Positions 1 through 6,534 of a stretch of DNA of 6,534 nucleotides are shown one piece after another (position 1 is the first letter of the stretch; each line of letters starts with the position of its first letter). Under the pieces are notes generated by a model. It worked only from the letters and a program-made list of their open reading frames with translations. It was not told the DNA's origin and did not search any database. Both the position numbers and the translations under genes were made by a program. The DNA comes from Dethiosulfatibacter sp. (GTDB lineage: Bacteria > Bacillota > Clostridia > Tissierellales > Dethiosulfatibacteraceae): the NCBI GenBank assembly GCA_030591825.1, contig JAUVAG010000069.1:1-6534 (forward strand), read 5' to 3'.

Positions 1-1070
1 TGGCCTATGACTATTATAATAACCAACTCTACCCTGAGGCAATGGAAGAACTATTGATGATTAAAGAGATTCTTCCACAGGATATTGTAACCAATTATCT
101 GATAGCCATGACTGATCTGGAACTTAAGGCTGACAACAAAACATATACCACAGCTATCGCGGCGGCACAGACCATTTTGGATCAGTATCCTGGGGAGAAG
201 TGGGCACAGGAGCTGTACACCGGAGTAACAATAAGGGCAGGCAACCAAAACGTTATGGATACGGACATCAGAGAAGCCTATGAAAAGAATCCGGAAGATC
301 TGGACATTGCTGAACAGTATGCTTATTCGATTTTAAAGAAGAATTACAGTTCGTCATATTATGAAGTAACCCATCAGGCAGAGGAAGTGGTAGACCAAAT
401 ACTGACAAAAGACAGTGAACGATGGTTTGCCATTTATTGCAAGTCCCTCATTGAACTTTACAAAGGTGATTATGAATCTTCCTTGAATAGTATCAATCAT
501 TTCTCAGATCTAATCATTGAGGACAAAAGTCTCTTTAGCATTTATGACGAACTCTATAACACCTATGTTGTTAAATACGCAAGAAGGATGGTGATGGATG
601 CCGGTGCCAAAGAGGTTTTGACCACCAGTGACAGTGTGGATGCCTTTACCTACAGTTATGTCATGGGAGCCTTTGGTACCATGAGCAACGAAGTGGATAC
701 ATTTGGTACTATCAACTTCCTTACCCAGGCACTAACCTACCATTCTGATTTTTCGAAGCTCTATTATATGATTGGCAATGCTCATATGGAGTATGGATAC
801 TATAACGACCAAGCCGAATCCTTTGTACTTGCTGAAGATTATTACCAAAGGTCCATCCAGATTTTTGAGAATAATCCTTATGCCTGGTTCGCATTGGCCC
901 ATACTTATAAGAAGCAGGAAAGATATGAAGAGGCCATGGGGGCCTTTCAGAAAACCCTGACACTGATGCCTGCACAAGATCATCAATCGGATCATTTTGG
1001 TATCTCTATTCATTCCACCTATCAGTTAACAGAGTTAGAAAGTATTCTGGCTGCAAAGGAGGTACAATAA
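1..1070 (+). CDS. TPR-repeat protein, 5' end cut by window edge
   Basis: The reading frame is open from base 3, so the gene begins before the window. The ATG at 42 is internal: the preceding codons already read as a TPR-like helix (AYDYYNNQLYPEAMEELL). There are 355 visible residues. The clearest tetratricopeptide repeat is near the C-terminus (about 876-977), with the canonical pattern NPYAWFALAHTYKKQ-RYEEAMGAFQKTL-LMP. A related helical pair lies just before it (SKLYYMIGNAHMEYG...AEDYYQRSIQIF), and weaker TPR-like helices fill the rest. No membrane segment is visible in this part. TPR proteins bind other proteins as scaffolds or adaptors and have no catalytic role of their own. The next gene starts one base after the stop and also encodes a TPR-like protein, so the two probably work in one complex. 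The N-terminus, and with it any membrane anchor or fused domain, cannot be seen. The TPR call is firm; the role is unknown. Confidence 0.85.
   Translation, partial: AYDYYNNQLYPEAMEELLMIKEILPQDIVTNYLIAMTDLELKADNKTYTTAIAAAQTILDQYPGEKWAQELYTGVTIRAGNQNVMDTDIREAYEKNPEDLDIAEQYAYSILKKNYSSSYYEVTHQAEEVVDQILTKDSERWFAIYCKSLIELYKGDYESSLNSINHFSDLIIEDKSLFSIYDELYNTYVVKYARRMVMDAGAKEVLTTSDSVDAFTYSYVMGAFGTMSNEVDTFGTINFLTQALTYHSDFSKLYYMIGNAHMEYGYYNDQAESFVLAEDYYQRSIQIFENNPYAWFALAHTYKKQERYEEAMGAFQKTLTLMPAQDHQSDHFGISIHSTYQLTELESILAAKEVQ
1055..1062 (+). promoter_or_regulatory. Ribosome binding site of the membrane TPR gene
   Basis: AAAGGAGG lies inside the last codons of the upstream gene and nine bases before the ATG at 1072. 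A second ATG follows directly at 1075, so either could be used; the spacing favours 1072. The site's position inside the upstream gene suggests translational coupling. Confidence 0.8.
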
Positions 1071-1071
1071 T

Positions 1072-1890
1072 ATGATGTTGATATTAAGTGTATGTTTTGT
1101 ATTAGGTGCTTTACTGGATATGATTCTGACAGCTTTAACTATGAAGCATTTGATGGTGCTGGGTTTTGGGCTACTACTGTTGGTTATCAATCTTACGGGC
1201 AATAAAGCCAAAAAGAGTGTAGGAAGAAGCCTTATTTCACTGCTGGTTATTCTGGCAGCCGTGTTGACAATAACCGGCATCTCTTCTGGAAAAGAACCGG
1301 TTGACAATGAAACAGCAGCCATACTAAGGGAAGCTGTGAAGCTTGAAGAAGAACAAGGCTATGAGGCAGCACTTGAGTTCTTGCAGAACAAGTACATTGA
1401 TACTGAATGGAGAAAAGAGATTACCATTCGTATCGGTGAGATCTATATGGAACAGGCTATATATCTTGAAGGTGCAAATACCTACTATGAGGTACTGCGG
1501 CAAATACCCGATGATATGACCATACGCCATCTGTATGCAAAGGCCCTGTATATGAACAATGATTATCATGGAACACTTAGAGAAGGGCTGTATATGGCAA
1601 AAATCAATCCGGAATTCAGTGATGCTTATGTTTTGATGGGCGATGCCTATAAAGGCTTCAATGACCATTTCAGAGAAATATATTATTACAAGATTGCGGT
1701 AGACTTAGATGAGGCATCCATCGTCAACAGGCTCAGATTGGCTGAGGCTTATGGCAGTTCCCAATCACATGAAGAAGCCAATGAACAGTATGAGATTGCC
1801 AAAGAACTAGCCACAACCTTTGAAGAAGATAATCTGATATATGAGAGTTACTTAAGATTCGCAGATGCTGAAATGAAGAAAAAAAGATAG
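1072..1890 (+). CDS. Membrane protein with three N-terminal TM segments and a TPR-like domain
   Basis: The protein has 272 residues. Three hydrophobic segments are seen at about 2-22, 25-42 and 52-70, followed by a soluble helical region to the end. That region contains degenerate TPR units: IGEIYMEQAIYLEGANTYYEVL (about 121-142), LYAKALYMNNDYHGTLREGLYMAKINPE (about 154-181), AYVLMGDAYKGFNDHFREIYYYKIAVDL (about 185-212), then a final pair at about 219-245. The loop between segments 2 and 3 (NKAKKSVGR) is strongly basic. By the positive-inside rule it is cytoplasmic, which places the TPR domain outside the membrane. The gene starts one base after the upstream TPR gene, and its stop is 11 bases before the secreted-protein gene, so one operon is very likely. 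A plausible role is a membrane-anchored scaffold that docks the secreted partner. That is inference from context; no specific family was recognised. Confidence 0.82.
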   Translation: MMLILSVCFVLGALLDMILTALTMKHLMVLGFGLLLLVINLTGNKAKKSVGRSLISLLVILAAVLTITGISSGKEPVDNETAAILREAVKLEEEQGYEAALEFLQNKYIDTEWRKEITIRIGEIYMEQAIYLEGANTYYEVLRQIPDDMTIRHLYAKALYMNNDYHGTLREGLYMAKINPEFSDAYVLMGDAYKGFNDHFREIYYYKIAVDLDEASIVNRLRLAEAYGSSQSHEEANEQYEIAKELATTFEEDNLIYESYLRFADAEMKKKR

Positions 1891-1894
1891 GAGG
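1889..1894 (+). promoter_or_regulatory. Ribosome binding site that decides the start of the secreted protein
   Basis: AGGAGG begins in the stop codon of the upstream gene. It lies seven bases before ATG 1902 but only four before the in-frame GTG at 1899. The spacing and the better start codon both favour ATG 1902, giving 745 residues beginning MKKYLFLS. Confidence 0.82.
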
Positions 1895-1901
1895 TACAGT
1901 G

Positions 1902-4139
1902 ATGAAAAAGTATTTATTCTTAAGCATTATTGCTGCTATGATTCTACTGATTAACTCCATATCGGCTTCGGGCAGGTTGGATGGAAAAACCATCTTTGAT
2001 AATGTTGATGAGATGACAACGGAAGAAATTGTGGCGGAGATGAAGTATGCCGTTGCTACGAGCAAAGATGGGAAATACTACCCACAGGACCGTATCCATA
2101 CCCTTGAACAGCAACTGGCTAAAAATCAGACAGTAGAAATCGAAAGGTTCAAGGAACAACTAAAAACAGATGCAGAAATAGCAAAAAAAGTAGCGGAGCT
2201 AAAACAGAAAGCCGTCGATGAAGCAAATAAACAAGGTGATAAGTATTACGAAGAGCATAAAGATGCCATTCAGGCCCAGGTAGAAGATCAAACAAGAAAG
2301 CTACTTGGTCTGTCTAAGACAGATTGGCAAGTCAGAAAAGACGAATTCAAAGACATGTATAAAAATGGCTCCGAGGCCTATGAAAAACACCTTAAAAAGT
2401 ATGTAGAAGCGGCGCAGAAGGCTTATGACGCCTACAATGCCTACAACAAGGCAAAGACGGATCATCCAGAAGCTCCTGAGGCGGCTCAGAATCTAGTGGG
2501 CTTCCTCAACGCCGCTGGAGAGGTTCTCAATTTCGCCGGAGAAAAAATGGATAAAACCCCATTAAGACCTATCGGTGAAATTCTTAAGATGTACGGTGCA
2601 GCAACGGGTCTGGGCGATACAGCTGCTAAGACTGCATGGACATATGTTCATAGAGAAGGCATAAACCCCTATTTTGAGTCCCAATACAGTGAAGGATTCA
2701 AGAAAGCTGGTCTGGATATTACTGATTACGACGTAATTAATAAGTCAAATCTTATGGTGTTTGACAAAAACATCAGAATCCTCAGATTGCTAAACGGTAA
2801 GTATGTAGTCTTTAATGAAAAGTTTGAAATCGTTCCTGGAAGCCAGGGTCATATGCTGACAGCTGCCGAATATGAAAAGCTGGAACAGATATATGTCGCT
2901 TATACAAATGGAAAGGAAGAAAATTGGTCAAACCTGACAGCAGAGCAGTTGGCTAGGCTTGTCAGAGGCGAAAAAATCAAAGTCACAGTTGATGACAGGT
3001 TGCTGCGAAGCGATTTTGTAAAAGAGTTCACAATGGAATCCGTCATGGCCATGGGTGAAAGTCATGCTTATAGTACCATTACCGACGATTTCTACACATC
3101 TCTTGACCGAATCATCAACGGAGAACAAAGCGTCCTTGGCGGATTGATTGATCCATTCACAAGAGGAGGCCGTCGAAGTGAAATAGCAGCACTGTTTGCA
3201 GAGTATCAGAAAAACAATCCAAACTACAACAGTCTGATTCATGACAGAGAAGCCTTTCTTGAATGGGTGAAGGAAATCAAAAAAGCCAACAAAGATTTAA
3301 CTCCAGAGGAACTGAAAGAAAAGATCAGAGAGCTACTTGCCAGCGGCCAGAAAGATAAAAATCAAGAAACTGAAATAGAGGATAAGAATCCGCTAGTTGA
3401 AGGTCTTGAAGGGATTGACCCTGAAGTTAATGGTGCAGATGCATCAGGTATAAGTACTGGTGAGTCCACTTCTGGTTATGGTGAACATTGGACTCAAAAG
3501 ACCCCTGAAGATTTCAACGGAGTTAAGGATGGCGGGTTCACCAACACCGGTGGTACAAACAGACCAATGCCGGGGGGCGGCAGTCCCCAGAGTATCGGCA
3601 TACCTGTACTTAAACCAAATATCTACCTGTATCCTGACGCCACTCAAGTCATTGAAGTGACATTCAGGTATCCTCAACGGTTGACAAAAGTAATACCTGA
3701 TTATGTGCATTATTGGAAAGTTACAGCTGAGCCTGATGGGCTGTTGGATAAAACATATGGTTTTCTCTTCTATGAAGCCATTGTAACGGATGTATTCTTC
3801 CAGAGGGACTTTGGATGGCGGCTACCTGCCATTGACAGGGAACTTACTCTTGAAGAAGTGCTGAATAAATACAGGTTCAATGAACAAGAAAAAAGGGATT
3901 TTATTGAATTTTGGTTAGAAAAGCTGGACCCTTCAACCGAGTACATAATCTATCCCCAAGAAACCGAAATCATTAACCGGATAATGCCCATCGATGTGGT
4001 GCCAAATCCAACAAAGGCCTATCGTCTGTGGTTCTATTTCATACCTTCAGATGACAGTGACATTGTAGAGCCGGACGCTGTTGAAGTCATCATACGGGAA
4101 GGTTTCACCCTTGTGGAATGGGGTGGTATGTATGAGTAG
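1902..4139 (+). CDS. Secreted multidomain protein with C-terminal KPxIYLYP/VEWGG domain, function unknown
   Basis: The protein has 745 residues. Residues 1 to about 23 form a signal peptide (MKK, then a hydrophobic core, then SISASG), with no lipobox cysteine. Residues about 66-180 are highly charged and Ala/Lys/Glu/Gln-rich, and look coiled-coil; helices continue to about 250. A mixed alpha/beta part follows (about 255-480). Residues about 485-568 are a low-complexity Gly/Pro/Ser/Thr/Asp/Glu linker (for example RPMPGGGSPQS). The last part, from about 569, is a compact domain marked by KPNIYLYP (571-578), WKVTAEPDG (605-613), FLFYE (621-625), DFIEFWL (666-672) and GFTLVEWGG (734-742). I know these motifs from uncharacterised secreted or surface proteins of Clostridia and Bacteroidales; no enzymatic role is established and no catalytic signature is obvious. 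There is no LPXTG-type sorting signal or C-terminal membrane segment, so the protein is probably exported and either released or held by partners. No cysteine occurs in the chain. The last 35 bases overlap the convergent ATPase gene. Confidence 0.88.
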   Translation: MKKYLFLSIIAAMILLINSISASGRLDGKTIFDNVDEMTTEEIVAEMKYAVATSKDGKYYPQDRIHTLEQQLAKNQTVEIERFKEQLKTDAEIAKKVAELKQKAVDEANKQGDKYYEEHKDAIQAQVEDQTRKLLGLSKTDWQVRKDEFKDMYKNGSEAYEKHLKKYVEAAQKAYDAYNAYNKAKTDHPEAPEAAQNLVGFLNAAGEVLNFAGEKMDKTPLRPIGEILKMYGAATGLGDTAAKTAWTYVHREGINPYFESQYSEGFKKAGLDITDYDVINKSNLMVFDKNIRILRLLNGKYVVFNEKFEIVPGSQGHMLTAAEYEKLEQIYVAYTNGKEENWSNLTAEQLARLVRGEKIKVTVDDRLLRSDFVKEFTMESVMAMGESHAYSTITDDFYTSLDRIINGEQSVLGGLIDPFTRGGRRSEIAALFAEYQKNNPNYNSLIHDREAFLEWVKEIKKANKDLTPEELKEKIRELLASGQKDKNQETEIEDKNPLVEGLEGIDPEVNGADASGISTGESTSGYGEHWTQKTPEDFNGVKDGGFTNTGGTNRPMPGGGSPQSIGIPVLKPNIYLYPDATQVIEVTFRYPQRLTKVIPDYVHYWKVTAEPDGLLDKTYGFLFYEAIVTDVFFQRDFGWRLPAIDRELTLEEVLNKYRFNEQEKRDFIEFWLEKLDPSTEYIIYPQETEIINRIMPIDVVPNPTKAYRLWFYFIPSDDSDIVEPDAVEVIIREGFTLVEWGGMYE

Positions 4140-5250
4140 ATATCGAAGAAATATTAAAGTCATCCATTGATATTATATGCATATATGGATTGAGAACCTG
4201 TAAATACACTGTTTCCCCTTTTATGAAATTCATATTGTCTTGTTGAATAACCGTTAGTTCTTCACCACGAGAGGAAATGACGGTTATTGTTTCTTTCCCC
4301 TTTCTTTCTGAAAACAATACTTCAAATGATTCAGAAAATATGAATCCATCAATACTGCTGCCAGTCTTGGTCTTTCCCTGAAAACTCAAATCATGAAAAC
4401 CATGCTCTTTTAGAAGGCTTAAATCATAGGGCCTCAGCAGCATCTGGCACTTACCCTTATCAAATTTTCTATTTATCGGAAGATCTACATCGCCAAAAGA
4501 ACATGAAAATAGATTGGACTCAACTTTACCTTCCACCCAGTTCACAAGATCTAAAAATTCAGCTAGCTCTTTGGATTCAGGATAGTTGTAGAGATCATTA
4601 GGATTTCCCTGCTGAATGATATTACCCCTGGATAAATACCCTATTTTATCTGATAAAATCAATGCTTCCCTAACATCATGGGTTACAAAAATAATGGTAA
4701 GATCAAGTTTTTTTCTTATGTCTTCCAGTAGAGTGTACATTTCCTCTTTCAAGTATGGGTCAAGACTGGAGAAAGGTTCATCCATAAACAGTATCTTTTG
4801 TTTTAATGCAAGTGCTCTTGCTATGGCAACTCTTTGCTGTTGACCTCCGGAAATCTCAATCGGCATACGTGTCGCTAATTCACTGATTTGAAAGATCTTC
4901 AAAAGCTCTGTAACTCTTTTTTGTATGTCACTCTTATTCCAATGATGCATTTTAAGACCAAAAGCTATGTTTTCAAAGACATTCAGATGAGGAAACAGTA
5001 AGGGCTTTTGAAAAATCATGGCAATGTTTCGTTGGTCTACGGGAAGATCTGTTATATTCAAATCATCAATTATGATTTCACCTTGAGCCAATGGAATCAG
5101 TCCGGAGATTGCTCTTAATATGCTACTCTTTCCCATGCCTGATTTTCCCAACAACGTATATAATTCACCTTGTTCTACCTGAAAACTGACCTGGTCTATA
5201 ATAGTATTTTGATCATAGCTTATTTTGATATCTTTCACTTTAATACTCAT
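4105..5250 (-). CDS. ABC importer ATPase (spermidine/iron/thiamine/sulfate-type)
   Basis: The protein has 381 residues and powers substrate import by hydrolysing ATP at the inner face of the membrane. All key motifs are present: Walker A GKSGMGKSS (35-43), Q-loop Gln81 (IFQKPLLFPHLNVFENIAFGL), signature ISGGQQQRVAIARAL (133-147), Walker B ILFMDE (153-158), D-loop SSLD (161-164) and switch His191 (VTHD). A C-terminal region from about 250 holds LLRPYDLSLL (271-280) and beta-rich sequence like the TOBE/OB domains of PotA, FbpC, CysA and MalK relatives. The family is clear; the substrate is not. The chosen ATG at 5250 has GGAGGT seven bases upstream; the frame is open to 5286, but that extension runs back over the permease gene end and has no comparable start. 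The permease gene ends one base before the start. The last codons (ISTHTYHPIPQG) overlap the opposite-strand gene and are probably a non-conserved tail. Confidence 0.93.
   Translation of the reverse strand: MSIKVKDIKISYDQNTIIDQVSFQVEQGELYTLLGKSGMGKSSILRAISGLIPLAQGEIIIDDLNITDLPVDQRNIAMIFQKPLLFPHLNVFENIAFGLKMHHWNKSDIQKRVTELLKIFQISELATRMPIEISGGQQQRVAIARALALKQKILFMDEPFSSLDPYLKEEMYTLLEDIRKKLDLTIIFVTHDVREALILSDKIGYLSRGNIIQQGNPNDLYNYPESKELAEFLDLVNWVEGKVESNLFSCSFGDVDLPINRKFDKGKCQMLLRPYDLSLLKEHGFHDLSFQGKTKTGSSIDGFIFSESFEVLFSERKGKETITVISSRGEELTVIQQDNMNFIKGETVYLQVLNPYMHIISMDDFNISSISTHTYHPIPQG
4246..4310 (+). terminator. Likely intrinsic terminator of the plus-strand operon, inside the convergent ATPase gene
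   Basis: The arms 4246-4263 and 4271-4288 pair over 18 positions: 15 Watson-Crick pairs, two G-U pairs and one G-A mismatch, with a seven-base loop ACCACGA. The outer nine bases (AATAACCGT with ACGGTTATT) are perfect. A pyrimidine/T-rich tail follows (GTTTCTTTCCCCTTTCTTTCT). The two wobble pairs exist only in plus-strand RNA (they become A-C mismatches on the minus strand), and no T-run flanks the hairpin on the other side, so it is oriented to stop plus-strand transcripts about 107 bases past the stop at 4139. The tail is interrupted by Cs, so efficiency is uncertain. Confidence 0.55.
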
Positions 5251-5251
5251 G

Positions 5252-6534
5252 TTAGTAACCTCCGTATAAAGACTTATAGGTAGCACTTTTTTTCAGGAAA
5301 CGATTAGTCAAGTAGAATATCAATAGGTTCAATGTCATAAAGATTACTCCAACCACAGATGCCATACTTTGATCAGCATTGGATATATAAGGGTACATAA
5401 TCATCGACAATGTAATCGTATTACCACCACCAATGAGGAAAACGGAAAAATATTCCGTGTTGGAGATGAGGAATGAAATAATACATGACAATCCTATACC
5501 AGGTGCAATCATTGGTAAAATCAAGAATGTATATCTTTTTATTCCAGAGCTTCCAAGGGTCATTGCAACTTCTTCCAATGCAGGTGAAATACCTTTAAAA
5601 TAGGATACTCCAATATTGATAGTATAAGGCAAGCAAATCAACATATGTCCCAGAACTACACCAATCCAATGATTTACAAACAACGAATAGATCATTACTT
5701 GATGTACACCAAGAAATAGAGCTATTCCGGGAATGAATAGAGGGATTGTAAGTATGAACAGCAGCCTCCCCGAGAGGTTTGGATAGTGTTTGGCTATTCC
5801 TCTGGCAGCAATAAAGCCAAATAGGGTTGAAAGAAGAGCTGTAATTGTGCCAATGAAAAGACTGCTGAAAAGTCCCCTATAAAACAGAGGATTCCCAATA
5901 AATATATTTTTCCAGTAATCCAGTGTAAAGCCTGAAGGCATTAATATGGGATATCTAAAATATGAATGCATTGATAATAGAACCAGATATATTGTGGTAA
6001 TCAGTCCACCTGCCATTATTATTAAGTATAGGATATGAACAAAGATTCCTCTTTTCTTTTTAAACTTTTTAGTTATTTTCTTTCGAAGGAATGGTTCTGA
6101 AAGTTCAACGTGAATAAGCCACTGCAGAAATTTACCAAAGAGATATGCAAGCAATCCTCCCAGGATAAAGAGTATAATCGCAATAGCCATTGTTGTAGGA
6201 ATAACATCAATGGCCGGACTAATGTATGAACTATAAAGTAAAACGGAAAGCATGTGAATCTTTTGGGTTCCCAGAAGATAAGGAACTTCAAAAGAACCAA
6301 AATCATAGGCAAACAGAATCATACCACACCAGACAATCATGTCTTCAGAAAGAGGCAAATAGACCTTTTTCAATAATTGAAATTCTCCTGCTCCCAAGGT
6401 GGATGCAACATCATCATAAGATGTGCTGATCTGATTCATTAAATTCATAACAAAAAGAGATGTGAATGGTGTTCCTTTCAAAACATAGGTTAAAATAATC
6501 CCAAGACCATATTTATCATATAGAAGTGATGGAA
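5252..6534 (-). CDS. Fused two-domain ABC importer permease, 5' end cut by window edge
   Basis: The frame is open to the right edge and reads as permease sequence before the first possible start (YDKYGLGIILTYVLKGTPF). The TTG at 6481 is therefore internal and the true start lies outside. There are 426 visible residues. Two EAA loops, the contact sites for the ATPase, are seen: DDVASTLGAGEFQLLKKVYLPL (about 40-61) and EEVAMTLGSSGIKRYTFLILP (about 320-340). A basic linker (KKITKKFKKKR, 151-161) separates the two permease halves. About nine membrane segments are visible, including those near 112-139, 162-188, 217-243, 287-308, 337-360 and 389-409. Having two permease halves in one chain is typical of FbpB, ThiP and YnjC-like transporters. 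The loop GGGNTITLSMIMYP after the second EAA motif also fits that group. The substrate is unknown; a binding protein would be expected upstream, beyond the right edge. The gene is probably translationally coupled to the ATPase gene that follows. Confidence 0.9.
   Translation of the reverse strand, partial: PSLLYDKYGLGIILTYVLKGTPFTSLFVMNLMNQISTSYDDVASTLGAGEFQLLKKVYLPLSEDMIVWCGMILFAYDFGSFEVPYLLGTQKIHMLSVLLYSSYISPAIDVIPTTMAIAIILFILGGLLAYLFGKFLQWLIHVELSEPFLRKKITKKFKKKRGIFVHILYLIIMAGGLITTIYLVLLSMHSYFRYPILMPSGFTLDYWKNIFIGNPLFYRGLFSSLFIGTITALLSTLFGFIAARGIAKHYPNLSGRLLFILTIPLFIPGIALFLGVHQVMIYSLFVNHWIGVVLGHMLICLPYTINIGVSYFKGISPALEEVAMTLGSSGIKRYTFLILPMIAPGIGLSCIISFLISNTEYFSVFLIGGGNTITLSMIMYPYISNADQSMASVVGVIFMTLNLLIFYLTNRFLKKSATYKSLYGGY
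5258..5263 (-). promoter_or_regulatory. Ribosome binding site of the ATPase gene, inside the permease end
   Basis: On the minus strand GGAGGT forms the last Gly-Gly codons of the permease (GGA GGT TAC TAA). It lies seven bases before ATG 5250. This fixes the ATPase start and implies that ribosomes finishing the permease help start the ATPase. Confidence 0.85.

Noticed and set aside
42..44. ATG at 42 as the start of the first TPR gene
   Set aside because: The frame is open from base 3 and the residues before the ATG already fit the TPR pattern, and there is no ribosome binding site before it; the gene is cut by the edge.
721..1322. Minus-strand open frames of 84-95 codons opposite the TPR genes
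   Set aside because: They lie antisense to clear TPR coding sequence, have no ribosome binding site or recognisable domain, and are explained as frame shadows.
1324..2159. Minus-strand open frames of 71-114 codons opposite the membrane TPR and secreted-protein genes
   Set aside because: They are antisense to strong coding frames, contain hydrophobic stretches only by codon complementarity, and lack initiation signals.
3460..3710. Alternative-frame open frames over the Gly/Pro-rich linker
   Set aside because: Low-complexity linker sequence leaves other frames open by chance; no domain or start signal supports them.
4050..4091. GATGAC/GTCATC inverted repeat as a terminator for the minus-strand cluster
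   Set aside because: There are only six base pairs with a 30-base loop and no T-rich tail on the minus strand.
4162..4190. Inverted repeat ATCCAT...ATGGAT enclosing the 12-base palindrome TATATGCATATA (4174-4185), just past the plus-strand operon
   Set aside because: The arms are short, the centre is AT-only apart from GC, and no T-run follows; it lies in ATPase coding sequence and the hairpin at 4246 is a far better terminator candidate.
5251..5286. Longer ATPase start at 5286 (12 extra residues)
   Set aside because: It would overlap the permease end and lacks a well-placed ribosome binding site, whereas ATG 5250 has GGAGGT at ideal spacing and matches the usual N-terminus of the family.
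6479..6481. TTG at 6481 as the start of the permease
   Set aside because: The frame stays open to the right edge and the upstream residues (YDKYGLGIILTYV) are typical permease sequence.

Overview
The window suggests a low-to-moderate GC Gram-positive anaerobe of the Clostridia type. This is an inference from three things: strong AGGAGG-type ribosome binding sites, frequent AGA and ATA codons, and the character of the proteins. No marker gene fixes the genus. The window is almost fully coding: two gene clusters point at each other and meet at about position 4105-4139. No RNA gene, CRISPR array, insertion sequence or integrase was seen.

Plus-strand cluster (1-4139): three tightly packed genes. 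First is the 3' part of a TPR-repeat protein cut by the left edge. One base later comes a membrane protein with about three N-terminal membrane segments and a TPR-like tail predicted to lie outside the membrane. Eleven bases after that comes a 745-residue secreted protein. The secreted protein has a signal peptide, a long helical/coiled-coil part, a mixed central part, a Gly/Pro/Ser/Thr-rich linker and a C-terminal domain that runs from a KPNIYLYP motif to a terminal GFTLVEWGG motif. I recall that domain from uncharacterised proteins of gut and anaerobic bacteria, with no known function. Co-transcription is very likely, and the genes look like part of an uncharacterised envelope or secreted assembly in which TPR proteins act as scaffolds. 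This is the most interesting part of the window, and its upstream partners lie beyond the left edge.

Minus-strand cluster (6534-4105): an ABC importer. A permease of the fused type, with two permease halves in one chain and two EAA loops, is cut by the right edge. It is followed after one base by its ATPase, which has all the nucleotide-binding motifs plus a C-terminal regulatory (TOBE/OB-like) domain. This matches the spermidine/iron/thiamine/sulfate superfamily of importers. The substrate cannot be told, because no binding protein lies in the window.

The two clusters overlap at their 3' ends by 35 bases, so there is no intergenic space for a terminator. A strong hairpin with a T-rich tail sits about 107 bases past the end of the plus-strand cluster, inside the ATPase gene on its antisense side. 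Its G-U pairs form only in plus-strand RNA, so it is a good candidate for the plus-strand terminator.
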